DNA of 64,000 nucleotides from Rutpela maculata (Eukaryota; Arthropoda; Insecta; Coleoptera; Cerambycidae), in NCBI GenBank assembly GCA_936432065.2, contig OW386292.2, positions 99,467,829-99,531,828 on the forward strand. The letters are read 5' to 3'. The translations under genes and the position numbers were made by a program. This document shows, one piece after another, positions 54,960-64,000 of the stretch. Positions within the stretch are counted from its first letter, which is position 1. Each line of letters begins with the position of its first letter. The notes beneath the pieces are model-generated. The model made no database searches. It was given only the letters and a program-made list of their open reading frames with translations, and was not told the DNA's origin.

Positions 54960-55890
54960 TAGTATTAATTACTTTTTGTTTTGTATTATTATAGTAAACC
55001 AATAAAATGGTTTAAGTTTAAGTTTTCACTACTTTTCACCTTTTATAAAATAAATAATAAAATTACTTTATAGCGTGGAGTTAAACAATGTATCAAATCA
55101 AAGATAGGAAGATTTGTCTTAACTCCACGTATTTATTACGTTTTTTTAAATTCGGCGCCCAAAATTAAAGTTTTCTATGTATTTCAAAAAGCATAATTTG
55201 CAAGAGGGGAGAGTCCAATAAGGAACGTTGTAAATATGAATATATAGTGGAAATTAGCAGCCAATATCAAGGTTGATCAAGAGAAAAGGTATTTACGTGA
55301 ATGATATTATAATAAACATTTATCTTGCGTCAATTTAAAGATATATAATGTGAAAGACTATTCATTTATTTTAACTTGGACAATTTTTGTTAGTAATTAA
55401 GAATTTTGTGTATAAGCTATTAGTAATAGCAAAAATATATCGTCACTTGGATGTATATAAATCGATCACGTATTAAGGCATAAGCCTGTTCTAAGAATTG
55501 TTTTGCTTACACCACAAAATGAACTAATGAAATCATATTAGGTTATAATAAAATTATTATTAAGCCAACTTCTGTGTTGTAAGGTTGTGTGTTGTTTTTC
55601 TAATAAATATTCGTAAAGCCATATAAGTGCAAGTTATTTATCACATATAAACCCTTAACTCTGCCTTCATAAGCTAGCTGTCGGTTAGGGTATTAGGAAA
55701 AACAAAATTAACCGTTTTAATTGATTATCAATTTAAAAAAACTGTATTACTTTTGAAATGCATTTATTCTAATTGTATGTAAGTAAATTTGAACCTACTT
55801 TTTGGCCCTGAAAAAGAGTAAAATCAAATTTAAAAAAAAATAAATAAATATAATAAAATATAAACTGATATAGTACAATATATACACAGA
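54960..55890. other. Gene-free AT-rich stretch with one short hairpin
   Basis: CGTGGAGTTAA at 55074-55084 is the inverse of TTAACTCCACG at 55119-55129, a stem of 11 bp around a 34-bp loop. No other feature was seen. Confidence 0.45.
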
Positions 55891-57255
55891 TTAACAAGTA
55901 TGGCTCTTTTATTACTTGATTTCAGCAAGGCTTTCGACACCATAAATCATATCTTATTGGCTATTTTACAATCTTGTAGCGTTGATGTAGAAGGTGTTCT
56001 GTTATTTTGGTCATACTTAGAGGGTCGCAGTCAAAGGATTAAATTGAATGGAACTATGTCTGATGTAAAATATTTAACGAGAGGTCTTCCGCAAGGTTCT
56101 ATCCTTGAGTCCTTGTTATTCTCGGTCTACACCAGCCAATTTCCTAAGTATGCCAATGACACACAATTGCTCTACTCATTTTATCCAACTGAATATCGTA
56201 GTGCTGTAACAGCAATTAATAATGACTTACAATAACTGTCATACGTGTCATCGGAACATTCCCGTCAAAGTGAGCTGTTATCTTATTTAGCAAAAGAACA
56301 GATTATATTAATCTTTGACAAGTTGTCAATATTAAAGTCAATGAAATACAAATTAAAATAACAGACAGTGCAAGGAACCTCGGTAAAACTCTAAGATTTC
56401 GAGAGCATGTTACTAAAGACATTCTGTGGGCATATGCAGCTCTTCGATTATTGTATCCGCATAGATTATTTTTAAATTGTGAGACAAAAAAAAATGTTAT
56501 GTGAAACATCAATTCACTTATTGTGCTCTGTCTATGGGACTAGTTTAGATCAAGATTGTACAAATAGAATTGTAGCGTGTTCAAAACTCGTGCACACGTT
56601 TTGTATATGGCTTCAGAAAGCTTGACCATGTGTCGCACAAGTTAGTTGAATTAAAATGGCGCAACATGAAAAATCGATATCAAATATAGGTACGTTCTAA
56701 TCTTGTACCACAAAATTATTACGACAAAAATACCATCATATCTATTTAATAAAATATCATACCGAACTGACGTTCATAATATTTATGTACGTAGAAGAGG
56801 ATTGCTAACTCCACCGGCTCATAAAGCTGTGTTTTTTGAGAGATGCTTTAAATTCACGATGCATAAGGTGTATAACTCTATTCCTGTGGTTTTTAAGACT
56901 TTTAGCAACTATAAGTTCGAAAAATTTATCAGGAAACTGTTTTACGGATAAACAAAATTTAGCTTGAATATTATTGTTTCTAAATCTAGCTTAATAGTGA
57001 TTTATTTTAATTATAATTTACCTTTCTACGTAATTTATAATTGTTTTAATTCTGTTTTGTTTTCTATTTTTCTGTGTGATTTATCATTTGTTATTCATTT
57101 ACAATGCTGTAAGCCAAAAGTTACCTTCCAGGGTTAAGTGGTAGAGCACTTTTTGAGTGAACTTCCCTTTGCTTCCCATTTAACGTTATTAAGTATTATG
57201 TTATATGTATCTTTTTTTTTTATTGTTCATTATTTGTTTTCTGGGAAATAAAGAC
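55890..57255 (+). mobile_element. CR1/Daphne-like LINE, 5'-truncated, with complete 3' end
   Basis: The ORF 55900-56235 has LLLLDFSKAFDTINH, SYLEGRSQRIKLNG, GLPQGSILES and YANDTQLLY (the YADD site reads YAND). Broken sequence follows. The ORF 56703-56951 has the C-terminal block KIITTKIPSYLFNKI, RTDVHNIYVRRRGLLTPPAHKA. The 3' UTR contains GGTTAAGTGGTAGAGCACT and GAACTTCCC, then GGGAAATAAAGAC and an (ATT)n-like tail ending near 57255, so this is the true 3' terminus. The element is 5'-truncated, as is usual for LINEs, and inactive. Confidence 0.75.
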
Positions 57256-57499
57256 ATTATTATTATATTAAAATGTTAATACTTTATACTTTTAAAACAT
57301 AAAACCTAAACTCAATGTAGTTAGCTGGGCCACCGGGGCATATATTTTTATTTATTTCATTTCTATTCAGGTTTATTTTTAAGCTTCCAGTCATGGTTAA
57401 GCTTCCTTAACTGTTTTGTGCAAGTGTTCATTGTTTTGCCGGCGCAGCGCCTTCATTCTGTCATGTGAACATTTTTTCAATAAGCGAAATATTTTAAAT

Positions 57500-58690
57500 T
57501 TGACAACGAAGTGAGGCACTAACCAAAGCTCTACAAGATGTTGAAAATGGCAATAGAACAGTTTATAATGCAGCTGTATTCTACAATGTACCCAGAGATA
57601 CATTAAGGCATTATATAGCTGGAACAAGAGGAAACGTTTTAGCCAATGCAATGGTGGAAAAGGCGGTGGAGGTAAAAATGGCTTACCTGATAGTGAAAAG
57701 GAGTTAACTTTAAATGTAATGCAAACATGGAGATATGGTTTTTACTGAAATGAAGTGCTTGACTTAGTCCAAACTTATGTTAAAAAGATCAAGATTAAAA
57801 TAACATTCGAAAATGATCGTCCTGGAGAACAGTGGTTCTTAAATTTCTGTAAATGAAACAAGCTAACTTTAAAAAAGGCACAACGTGTAGAAGCAGCCAG
57901 AAAAAAAAACAGAAAAAAATTGGACAATATACGTTTTTTTTATATTCTTGAGAAAACTATTACAGAACTGTATCAATTGTGATAACACATCGTCCTGCAG
58001 TAATTCTTTGAAGACCAAAATTGTAGGACAAGTTAGTACGAAATGTACCAGGACCATTGCCACCTGTGAGAGGGAAAACACTTTAGTTCTTATGTGTTGC
58101 TCTGCTGCAAGCCAAAAGTTACCTTCACTGATAATTTTTAAAGGTAAAAATATAATTGAGTCCATGATTCCAGAAAAAGCAGATCCACTTGACAAAACTT
58201 CCCTCGCAGCATCAGAAAAAGGATGGATGACTGCCCTGATCGTTGAAAAACATCGCTGAAGAACGGCCGTTTCTGGTAATAGATGGACTCGTTTCACATA
58301 TTATATCATGTGACCTGATTAAAACGACTTTGGATAACGGTATATCCAAATCATCAAATTACCATCACACACAACACACATTCTACATCCCTTAGATGTG
58401 GGATGTTTTCAAAAGTTCATTTGTGCATTGTGCACTGTGCAAATGGCTGACACAAAATTTCCGAAGAAAAATACCCAAAAGTAATTTCACTCAATTACTG
58501 AATAAAGAATTAGCCGAAATAAAACATCAAAACATAATTAATGCATTTAAGGTAGCGGGGATTTACGATCCAGAATTGGGAAGATTTGATCGTACAAAGA
58601 TTCCAGACAAAATATTTTCAAAAAAAGATAAATCGATAAATTCAATACCGAGAAAAATCTTGCGAAAGAAGCAACTGATGGTAATTATGG
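57500..58690 (+). pseudogene. Pogo/Tigger-like (DDE_1) transposase, second copy of the class
   Basis: The psq HTH is readable at about 57515-57640 (L-T-K-A-L-Q-D-V-E-N-G, V-P-R-D-T-L-R-H-Y). After stops, 57948-58259 contains TRTIATCERENTLVLMCCSAASQKLPSLIIFKGK, the strand order after the first catalytic Asp. Then F-L-V-I-D-G-L-V-S-H (about 58272-58300) covers the second. 58396-58725 is the C-terminal tail (FRRKIPKSNFTQLLN, AFKVAGIYDPELGRFD). It differs from the copy at 44840 (different tail and motifs), so it is a separate family. No TIRs found by eye. Confidence 0.7.
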
Positions 58691-58729
58691 TAATAACAAC
58701 GGAACCGACGATAACAAAGTGCTAATAAT

Positions 58730-60040
58730 GATGAAACTGGAAACAGTATATATATTTGGAAAATTCTAAACAGATCGGTAAGTTCTAATAATAATAATAA
58801 TACAGGATGAGAAGTAGATTTAAGCAATGCTGAGCCTGGACTTTCAAATGTACAATTTGAACTCCACCAAAATTCCTTTGAGGACATTTTAGTTAATTTA
58901 TTGAAAAAAAAAAAACTTTGATAGTACAGAAAATTGTAACAGTAACTTTTATCTATAGTTATAAAATCCTATAAAAATCCCTTAAATTACATTATTTTAT
59001 ATTTTCCGTGCATAAATGATATATACTGTTCCCCTTTAAAAAATAAATTACCGCCGCTACAGTCGGATACTTGGTATTCTTATTTTTACCGCCAAATATC
59101 TTACCGCTCCTTATTAGGTAGTATTTTTGAACCGGGCCAGCGATTGGTTCATTTCTATCGTTTCGCTGTGCTGTATTGTTAGTCCCCACCCCGAGTTACA
59201 AATAGAGAGTAAAGCGACGGACATAACACTTTTCACGGCCGCTCTCGAGCGAGCCCACAGTCGAGATCTTTTATATGAATTTAAAGGTTCCACTGTTAGA
59301 ATGGTTTAGTCTTCCTAAACCCTCATTATACTTTTGTTATGTCTTTTGTCTCGTGAATCCAATCATGTGTTTTTTAAGAATTAGATAAAGGGTTATGTTT
59401 GCTTTACGAGAAGTATATTACAAAAATATTCTTATGTATGTAAAAATGATACCTAAAAATGTTTGAATGGTGTTCTGAATCTACGTACCCCTTGGTACTC
59501 AACTAGCATTCCTGTTAGAGTGTCTCCAGTTCGTTCGGGCAATTTCGTAAGTAAAACAATATTCTCTTTCCCACGGCCATCGTTTCAACAGTTAATTCGC
59601 CAGTGCAGTGTTTTTGTACATTTACTTTTCTTACAACGTTATGAAAGCTGTAACTTTTACCTTTCTTTTTTTCGTGTAAACAGACAACTTGCTTGCTTTA
59701 CCTTTAAACAAATTATATAAATAATAGTTGGTGCATCTGTATATCACATTCACGGACACTACGGCTAAAGCAGTCAAATTTCTTTCCCACATGTGAGTAA
59801 TGCCGGTTACTTTAATATATAAACAACGCGACGACGGCTCGAACAGTCATAAATTTTATAGAGGTATATGAATTCTCAAGCAAACTGTCCTATCAAACAA
59901 CTTATCTGAAAATTATCTAATTTAAGGCGCATTTGTGTACGCGTGCGCAAAATTTTGGCCTTGTTAACTCCTGTATTGTTTTGACGGTCGCTATTTGAAT
60001 AGAAAACATTATAAATTGATGAGTATTGTTGTTTTTTCTT
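58730..60040. other. Gene-free stretch
   Basis: Only short open frames with no family resemblance are visible. A locally GC-richer block at about 59050-59290 could be a promoter or an old repeat, but I have no positive evidence. Confidence 0.35.
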
Positions 60041-60044
60041 GTTT

Positions 60045-61715
60045 TTATTTGTTATAAGGTGCTGCGCTTAGGCTACTTTTATGGTCTTGGTACGAAAAAG
60101 AGCAAGAACTTTTGCAAACATTACATGATGAAAGCGATAATGAAGATACAAATGAGCGAATCTTTGAAAGTTCCAATTCCAAGACGATGGGGAGTTTAGT
60201 GGGGACCCCGACTACGTACCTTACTCTGATGAAGATAGCGACAATGAAAACGAAATGGAAATGGGAGAGCCTGAAAAGGTTGTAAATAGCACAGAAAATG
60301 TGGACAATAATATTGTGGATCGGGAAGAAAATACCGACAGATATGTGGTATGATGATGTAAAACCTATTCCTGATTTTGAGTTTGATAGCAGCAGAGCTG
60401 GTCCAGTAAATATTAACTCAAGTTTTTCTCGTTTGGATGCCTTCAAGAACATTTTCTCAGACGAAATTCTTGACATGGTAGTTGTATCAACTAATAATAT
60501 ATATGGAAAAAACTATGTGAATCTAACAGACCTTCTACAAGATATAGATGTATGCTTAATTTTAGAGAAACTGATAAATCAGAAATGTGTAAATTCTTGG
60601 AACTCTGTTTACTTCAAGCTTCAAGAAATGTGTAAATTCTTGGAACTCTGTTACTTCAAGCACATATACGTGCACCCACTATTAGACATAATTTTAGCAA
60701 TGAGTATTTTTATCATCCCATATTTTCATACACTATGTCTGGACGTCTCTTTGAGCAATTATTAAGGTGCCTTAGTTCTTATGAGAACCCAGACGCAGAC
60801 AAATATTATAAGCAGAAAAAGTTGGAAAAAATCTCAGGGTTGGTCAATTTAGTTACTTGGATCTTGGATATCATCTTTACATGGATAACTATTACAATTC
60901 TGTTCAGTCATCAGAAGATCTGTTGAGCCTCAAGACACACACAACTGGGTCACTTCGGGTTAAGAGGCAAAGAAATCCAACGGAAGTTACTCTTTCCAAG
61001 CAAAAAAGGGCGAGCATATTTGGAGGAGATCAGGAAACATATATGTTTCAAAATGGAGAGATAAAAGGGATGTGTAATTTATAAGCACGGCAAACCATCC
61101 TGAGCTTATAGAAGCTCCCAACCGATTTGGCCAGATAAAAATGAAACCTAGAGCAATTGCTGATTTTAATAAAAAATATGTCCGGTATAGATCGTTGTGA
61201 GCAGATGGTCCATTATTACTCTTCACCACGTAAAACTATTAGATGGTACAAGAAGGTAACATTTCATCTGTTAGATCTGTGTATCTGGAACTCCTATTTT
61301 ATTTAAAAAAAAAATGCATTCCAACTCCAAAGAAACCTTTCTTACATTCCGTAGTAGTATAATACAGAGTTGGCTGAAAGTTCCAGTGGCAATCACTAGT
61401 GGTAAAGATTTAATAATAAAAAATAGGGGAGGTCGACCCAAATCTAGTGATTTCCGGTATCTGATGAACCCGGACCATCATCTCAACATGCCAACCAACA
61501 GCCAGCTTCTGTTAACTTTCAAAATTTTCCCGGGAAAATACCCGCTCCCGAAGTTTATAAAAGGAAAACATATTCTTTACGTTATAGAGAATGCTGGAAA
61601 AACAACATTAGAAAAGAGACCCTCCGTCAGGTGCAAGGGATGTCGAGATAAACTTTCATTGTGCCCTACATGCTTCGAAGTTTTCCATTCGAAAAATAAT
61701 GGAAATATGAAATAA
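60045..61715 (+). pseudogene. PiggyBac-type transposase with tandem duplication and internal deletion
   Basis: An acidic N-terminus is readable in shifting frames (60070-60340). ORF 60298-60765 has FSRLDAFKNIFSDEILDMVV, the start of the PiggyBac DDE_Tnp_1_7 domain, then a 43-bp tandem duplication. In another frame M-S-G-R-L-F-E-Q-L-L-R-C-L follows. The sequence jumps soon after to the Y-H-L-Y-M-D-N-Y-Y-N-S-V motif (catalytic Asp, about 60873-60908), so about 120 residues containing the first catalytic Asp are missing. T-A-N-H-P-E-L-I-E-A-P-N is at about 61089-61125. ORF 61314-61715 has the C-terminal GGRPKSSDFRYL and a Cys-rich domain CKGCRDKLSLCPTCFEVFH. Inactive. Confidence 0.75.
60581..60662 (+). 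repeat. 43-bp tandem duplication within the piggyBac pseudogene
   Basis: AGAAATGTGTAAATTCTTGG and what follows through CTTCAAGC occurs at 60581 and again at 60624, with one base missing in the second copy (TTTACTT versus TTACTT). It shifts the transposase frame. Confidence 0.85.
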
Positions 61716-61814
61716 AATAAGACTTTATTACTTAGTTCTTTTATGCTTAGTTCAGTTTTTATAATTTTGCTACCACTAAAATGTATCCTTCTGTTATTTT
61801 AAAAGTGTTATATG

Positions 61815-61882
61815 CGGTCATAACCGTCATTTACGAATAAGTGTCGCATAAGTACCGTAAATGCAAATGACGACTATAACCG
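61815..61882. repeat. Imperfect hairpin downstream of the piggyBac pseudogene
   Basis: CGGTCATAACCGTCATTTACG (split here as arms of about 21-27 bp) pairs with CGTAAATG...GACGACTATAACCG. It could be a subterminal repeat of the piggyBac element or a separate small palindrome. Confidence 0.5.
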
Positions 61883-61889
61883 GTAAAAA

Positions 61890-63300
61890 AAATGATAAAA
61901 CTTTGTTTTTTTTTTATGTTAAATGTATGATAAAACAATGTCTGTACCTTTTAAAACCCAATTATCCTACTTTAAAGCAAAGAATAAAAATTTAACATTT
62001 CTAGTAGCACCCACAATTTGCAATTGTCCGCGAATGTGATATACACCACATTTTGTATCTTTCTAGTTAAATTTTCTTATACTATTTTTGGGTTTCTGAT
62101 TAGATAAATATTTAACCATTCATACGAAAACAGTTTGTATTGGGTTTTCTTTTAGTACGTGAATGAACAATTATTTATTTACTCTTTTTCATTTTAATAC
62201 TTGCGGAATTGGCCAATATCCCTTATACTGCTTTTATTACTTTATTACCTTTTATATACCTTGCGTATTTTGTACAATTATGTCTGTCTCTCTGTGCATA
62301 CTTTTGTTTGAATATTTGTTAGTTTTTTATTAATCGTTAGCACAAATTTATTCGCCTATACCCTGATTTGTTCTCAATGCTCTATCGAACTTTGCTTAGC
62401 TGGTCAATAAATTAGTTTATTGTTAATTAAGTATTTTTATTTATTTCTCTATTCATTTAAATAACCCCTATAAAGACAGAGCGTTTATAAGTTTGGCTTT
62501 AACGTGTTTTTTTTTTAAATAACTTGGTTTTTTAGTCTATATCAATTGTAGTAAAAAGGCACGTTATAAAGTCAACCGAAGGAGAAAAGTATGCAATGGG
62601 GTCGAAGTTATAACCATTACTGAATATTTAAATAAAAAAAATTTGAAGAAGACAATGTCATGTCTAGGTTCCCTGTTGTTGGTGAAGGAGAAAGTGAATG
62701 AAATCACGATGAGAGCAGCTCGATGAAGATGTTAGTGATGGTAAAGTCTCTGAGAAAAATGTGTTACGGCATTTGGAGTAATATTAGAAGACAACGGTGA
62801 CACTGAGGAAGAACGCCACTATATTTAAAAACTACGAAGAAGAAGATTAGGTACTATGCTGAGGATTACCATTCTTACTTTTCTGTTTGATCTGAACTGT
62901 ATGTCAGAGAATATATAAAACACTAATTAAACTGTGCTGTGCAGCTATTTATATATTATGAATCTTAAAATCTTCATAAACGTTCAGGATTGACCTAGAG
63001 CAAGAATATTTTTTGAAACACTTGAAAGGAAGTGACAGCATAGAAGATATTGGTTGCTGGGTCAACGCTATCAATTGCGAAGGTTGGTGGGTGTGATAAG
63101 CATTGTTGCAAAATTTTAAATTTAAATTTGACCATCATAAATTTCTGAAATATCTGAATTTTGTAAAATTTTCAGATTAATCTGAAATCTTGATAGTGAA
63201 TAAAGTCTTTTACTTAGCACATTCTTGTGAATGACTAAAGTCAAAATATATCTGTGGGGAATAACAGGATAGAAAACAAAGAGTGGCTAATTTGTTTGCA
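61890..63300. other. AT-rich stretch without supportable genes
   Basis: Short open pieces occur at about 62985-63095 (L-E-Q-E-Y-F-L-K-H-L, then D-I-G-C-W-V-N-A-I) that might be an old exon or transposon fragment. I do not recognise them. Confidence 0.3.
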
Positions 63301-63301
63301 T

Positions 63302-64000
63302 TGTTACGGTCTATTTCACGGCCCCGTAACATAATTAAAATAGGCTGCAAATAATTAAAAATATATAATGTGTTGGTTGCCTAAATGGGTAACTAGCAAA
63401 TAATTTACCGAGAAAGGCTGTTCATTTATCGAGCCTGGCGCGTTGCTGATAAGGTTTTTTGGAAGCGCGGGATGTTTTTGCGGAATTCTTTTTTATCCGG
63501 GAGGGTGCGAGGAAGAGACCTTTCGCCTTTCAAGTTTGATTCTGTGGATTACCCGATTCGGAGATTTGTGGCGAAGAAGGTACCTATTAGAGGCAACGAA
63601 CTTTATCTTGTTTTTCGTATATTTCTTGGCTGTTTTGGTGTTCTTGCCGCGAAAAGCAGAGTATTTGGATTTTTCTTTTCCTTTATCTGGGCCGAACTGT
63701 CTCAGACTGGAGTCTTGGGGTATTTGCAACACCACCATCCCTCACTCGGGACGAGGCGTGGCTACTTTGAGCCGATTTACAACCTTAAGTAAGTTCTTAT
63801 CTTTTTATATACTCCTACTTCCGAGATTATTCGTTCGTTTTCTTGATAGCGTTATCTAAGATATATATCTATTTGCAGGGCTTTTTTTAACCCCCAAATC
63901 ATTTGGCCATATCTATGTTCTACTCGCAATCGCGACGTATACGGGGGGGGCAGCGGAGGAGTAGTGCCGATTTATAGCTGGGACTTAAAGTTACAGGTTG
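63302..64000 (+). mobile_element. Possible 5' end of an LTR or other element, GC-richer than its surroundings
   Basis: TGTTACGG (63302-63309) is followed by its inverse CCGTAACA (63324-63331), a 30-bp hairpin. The first nine bases match the start of the 2387-bp insertion at 14154. The next 650 bp are less AT-rich and have no convincing protein. The 138-residue open frame at 63443-63859 has an odd composition and an overlapping frame on each strand. A GT-AG pair (about 63790-63878) could be an intron, so a host 5' exon is an alternative. Confidence 0.3.

Noticed and set aside
57397..57651. Minus-strand 84-aa ORF
   Set aside because: It lies antisense to the HTH region of a pogo-like transposase on the plus strand, which has recognisable motifs.
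57869..58297. Minus-strand 142-aa hydrophobic ORF
   Set aside because: Antisense of the pogo-like transposase; the plus strand carries the family motifs.
63443..63859. 138-aa membrane-like protein
   Set aside because: Overlapping long frames exist in other frames and on the other strand, there is no family resemblance and the base composition is that of a non-coding repeat.

Overview
This window looks like a repeat-dominated stretch of an insect, or closely related arthropod, nuclear genome. It is AT-rich and the few genes have GT-AG style introns. I find no intact single-copy host gene. Nearly everything recognisable is mobile-element DNA: an errantivirus-type endogenous retrovirus, a Ty3/Gypsy element, a jockey LINE, CR1/L2-like LINEs, a Helentron, PIF/Harbinger, pogo, piggyBac, foldback elements, a 5S-derived SINE and a satellite-like array. 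The combination of errantivirus, jockey and MADF/BESS-bearing Harbinger points to an insect; I cannot name the order.

Layout. 1-480: edge of an unknown gene with a 139-bp internal duplication. 1077-1595 plus 10518-10614: a YqaJ-type nuclease pseudogene split by an 8.9-kb errantivirus (1596-10513; TSD CACT; LTRs differ at about 4 sites). The errantivirus holds three younger insertions of its own: a 304-bp solo-LTR-like piece in the integrase, a 186-bp piece in env, and a 598-bp double foldback. 10615-11095: a foldback element containing a second palindrome and a 5S-rRNA-derived SINE. 11400-12300: 3' end of another Gypsy element. 13030-17600: a dead CR1/L2-like LINE split by a 2387-bp non-coding insertion with LTR-like ends. 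17940-18240: Harbinger transposase debris. 18470-28270: a jockey LINE whose gag zinc-knuckle region was hit by a very young Gypsy element (20401-25399; LTRs 269/270 identical; TSD CCCTC).

29390-32130: an array of about 127-bp units, broken by two copies of a TA-flanked foldback element. It ends immediately upstream of a Helentron (about 32260-40110). The Helentron encodes a zinc-finger/Rep/PIF1-helicase protein with a C-terminal EEP endonuclease, now damaged and with the first HUH histidine changed to Tyr. It also carries a separate gene of about 446 codons that I do not recognise. 40850-41230: another foldback. 41480-42940: hAT/TTF, BESS and Harbinger debris. 43896-44825: a compact deletion derivative of Harbinger with both transposase and MADF remnants. 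44840-45980: a pogo-like transposase. 46740-48070: debris of an unidentified repetitive gene family. 48320-49090: LINE debris.

49095-53140 is, in my view, the most interesting object. It is a 4046-bp unit with about 170-bp imperfect terminal inverted repeats and an apparent 5-bp TSD (ATATT). It carries an intron-containing gene of a large, uncharacterised, cysteine-rich protein family (zinc-binding N-terminus, YEQNNA-type motif, XPG/PIN-like acidic motifs, CXC-type C-terminus). This suggests that the family travels as a DNA transposon, possibly related to Academ. 54030-54905: another unidentified transposase-like family. 55890-57255: a CR1/Daphne-like LINE whose 3' tail shares a core with the SINE at 10834-11017. 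57500-58690: a second pogo-like transposase. 60045-61715: a piggyBac pseudogene. 63302-64000: a GC-richer block starting with a TGTTACGG hairpin, possibly the start of another LTR.

The insertions can be ordered by nesting: YqaJ gene, then errantivirus, then its inserts; jockey, then Gypsy; satellite, then foldback. All calls are from reading the sequence; no database search was possible.
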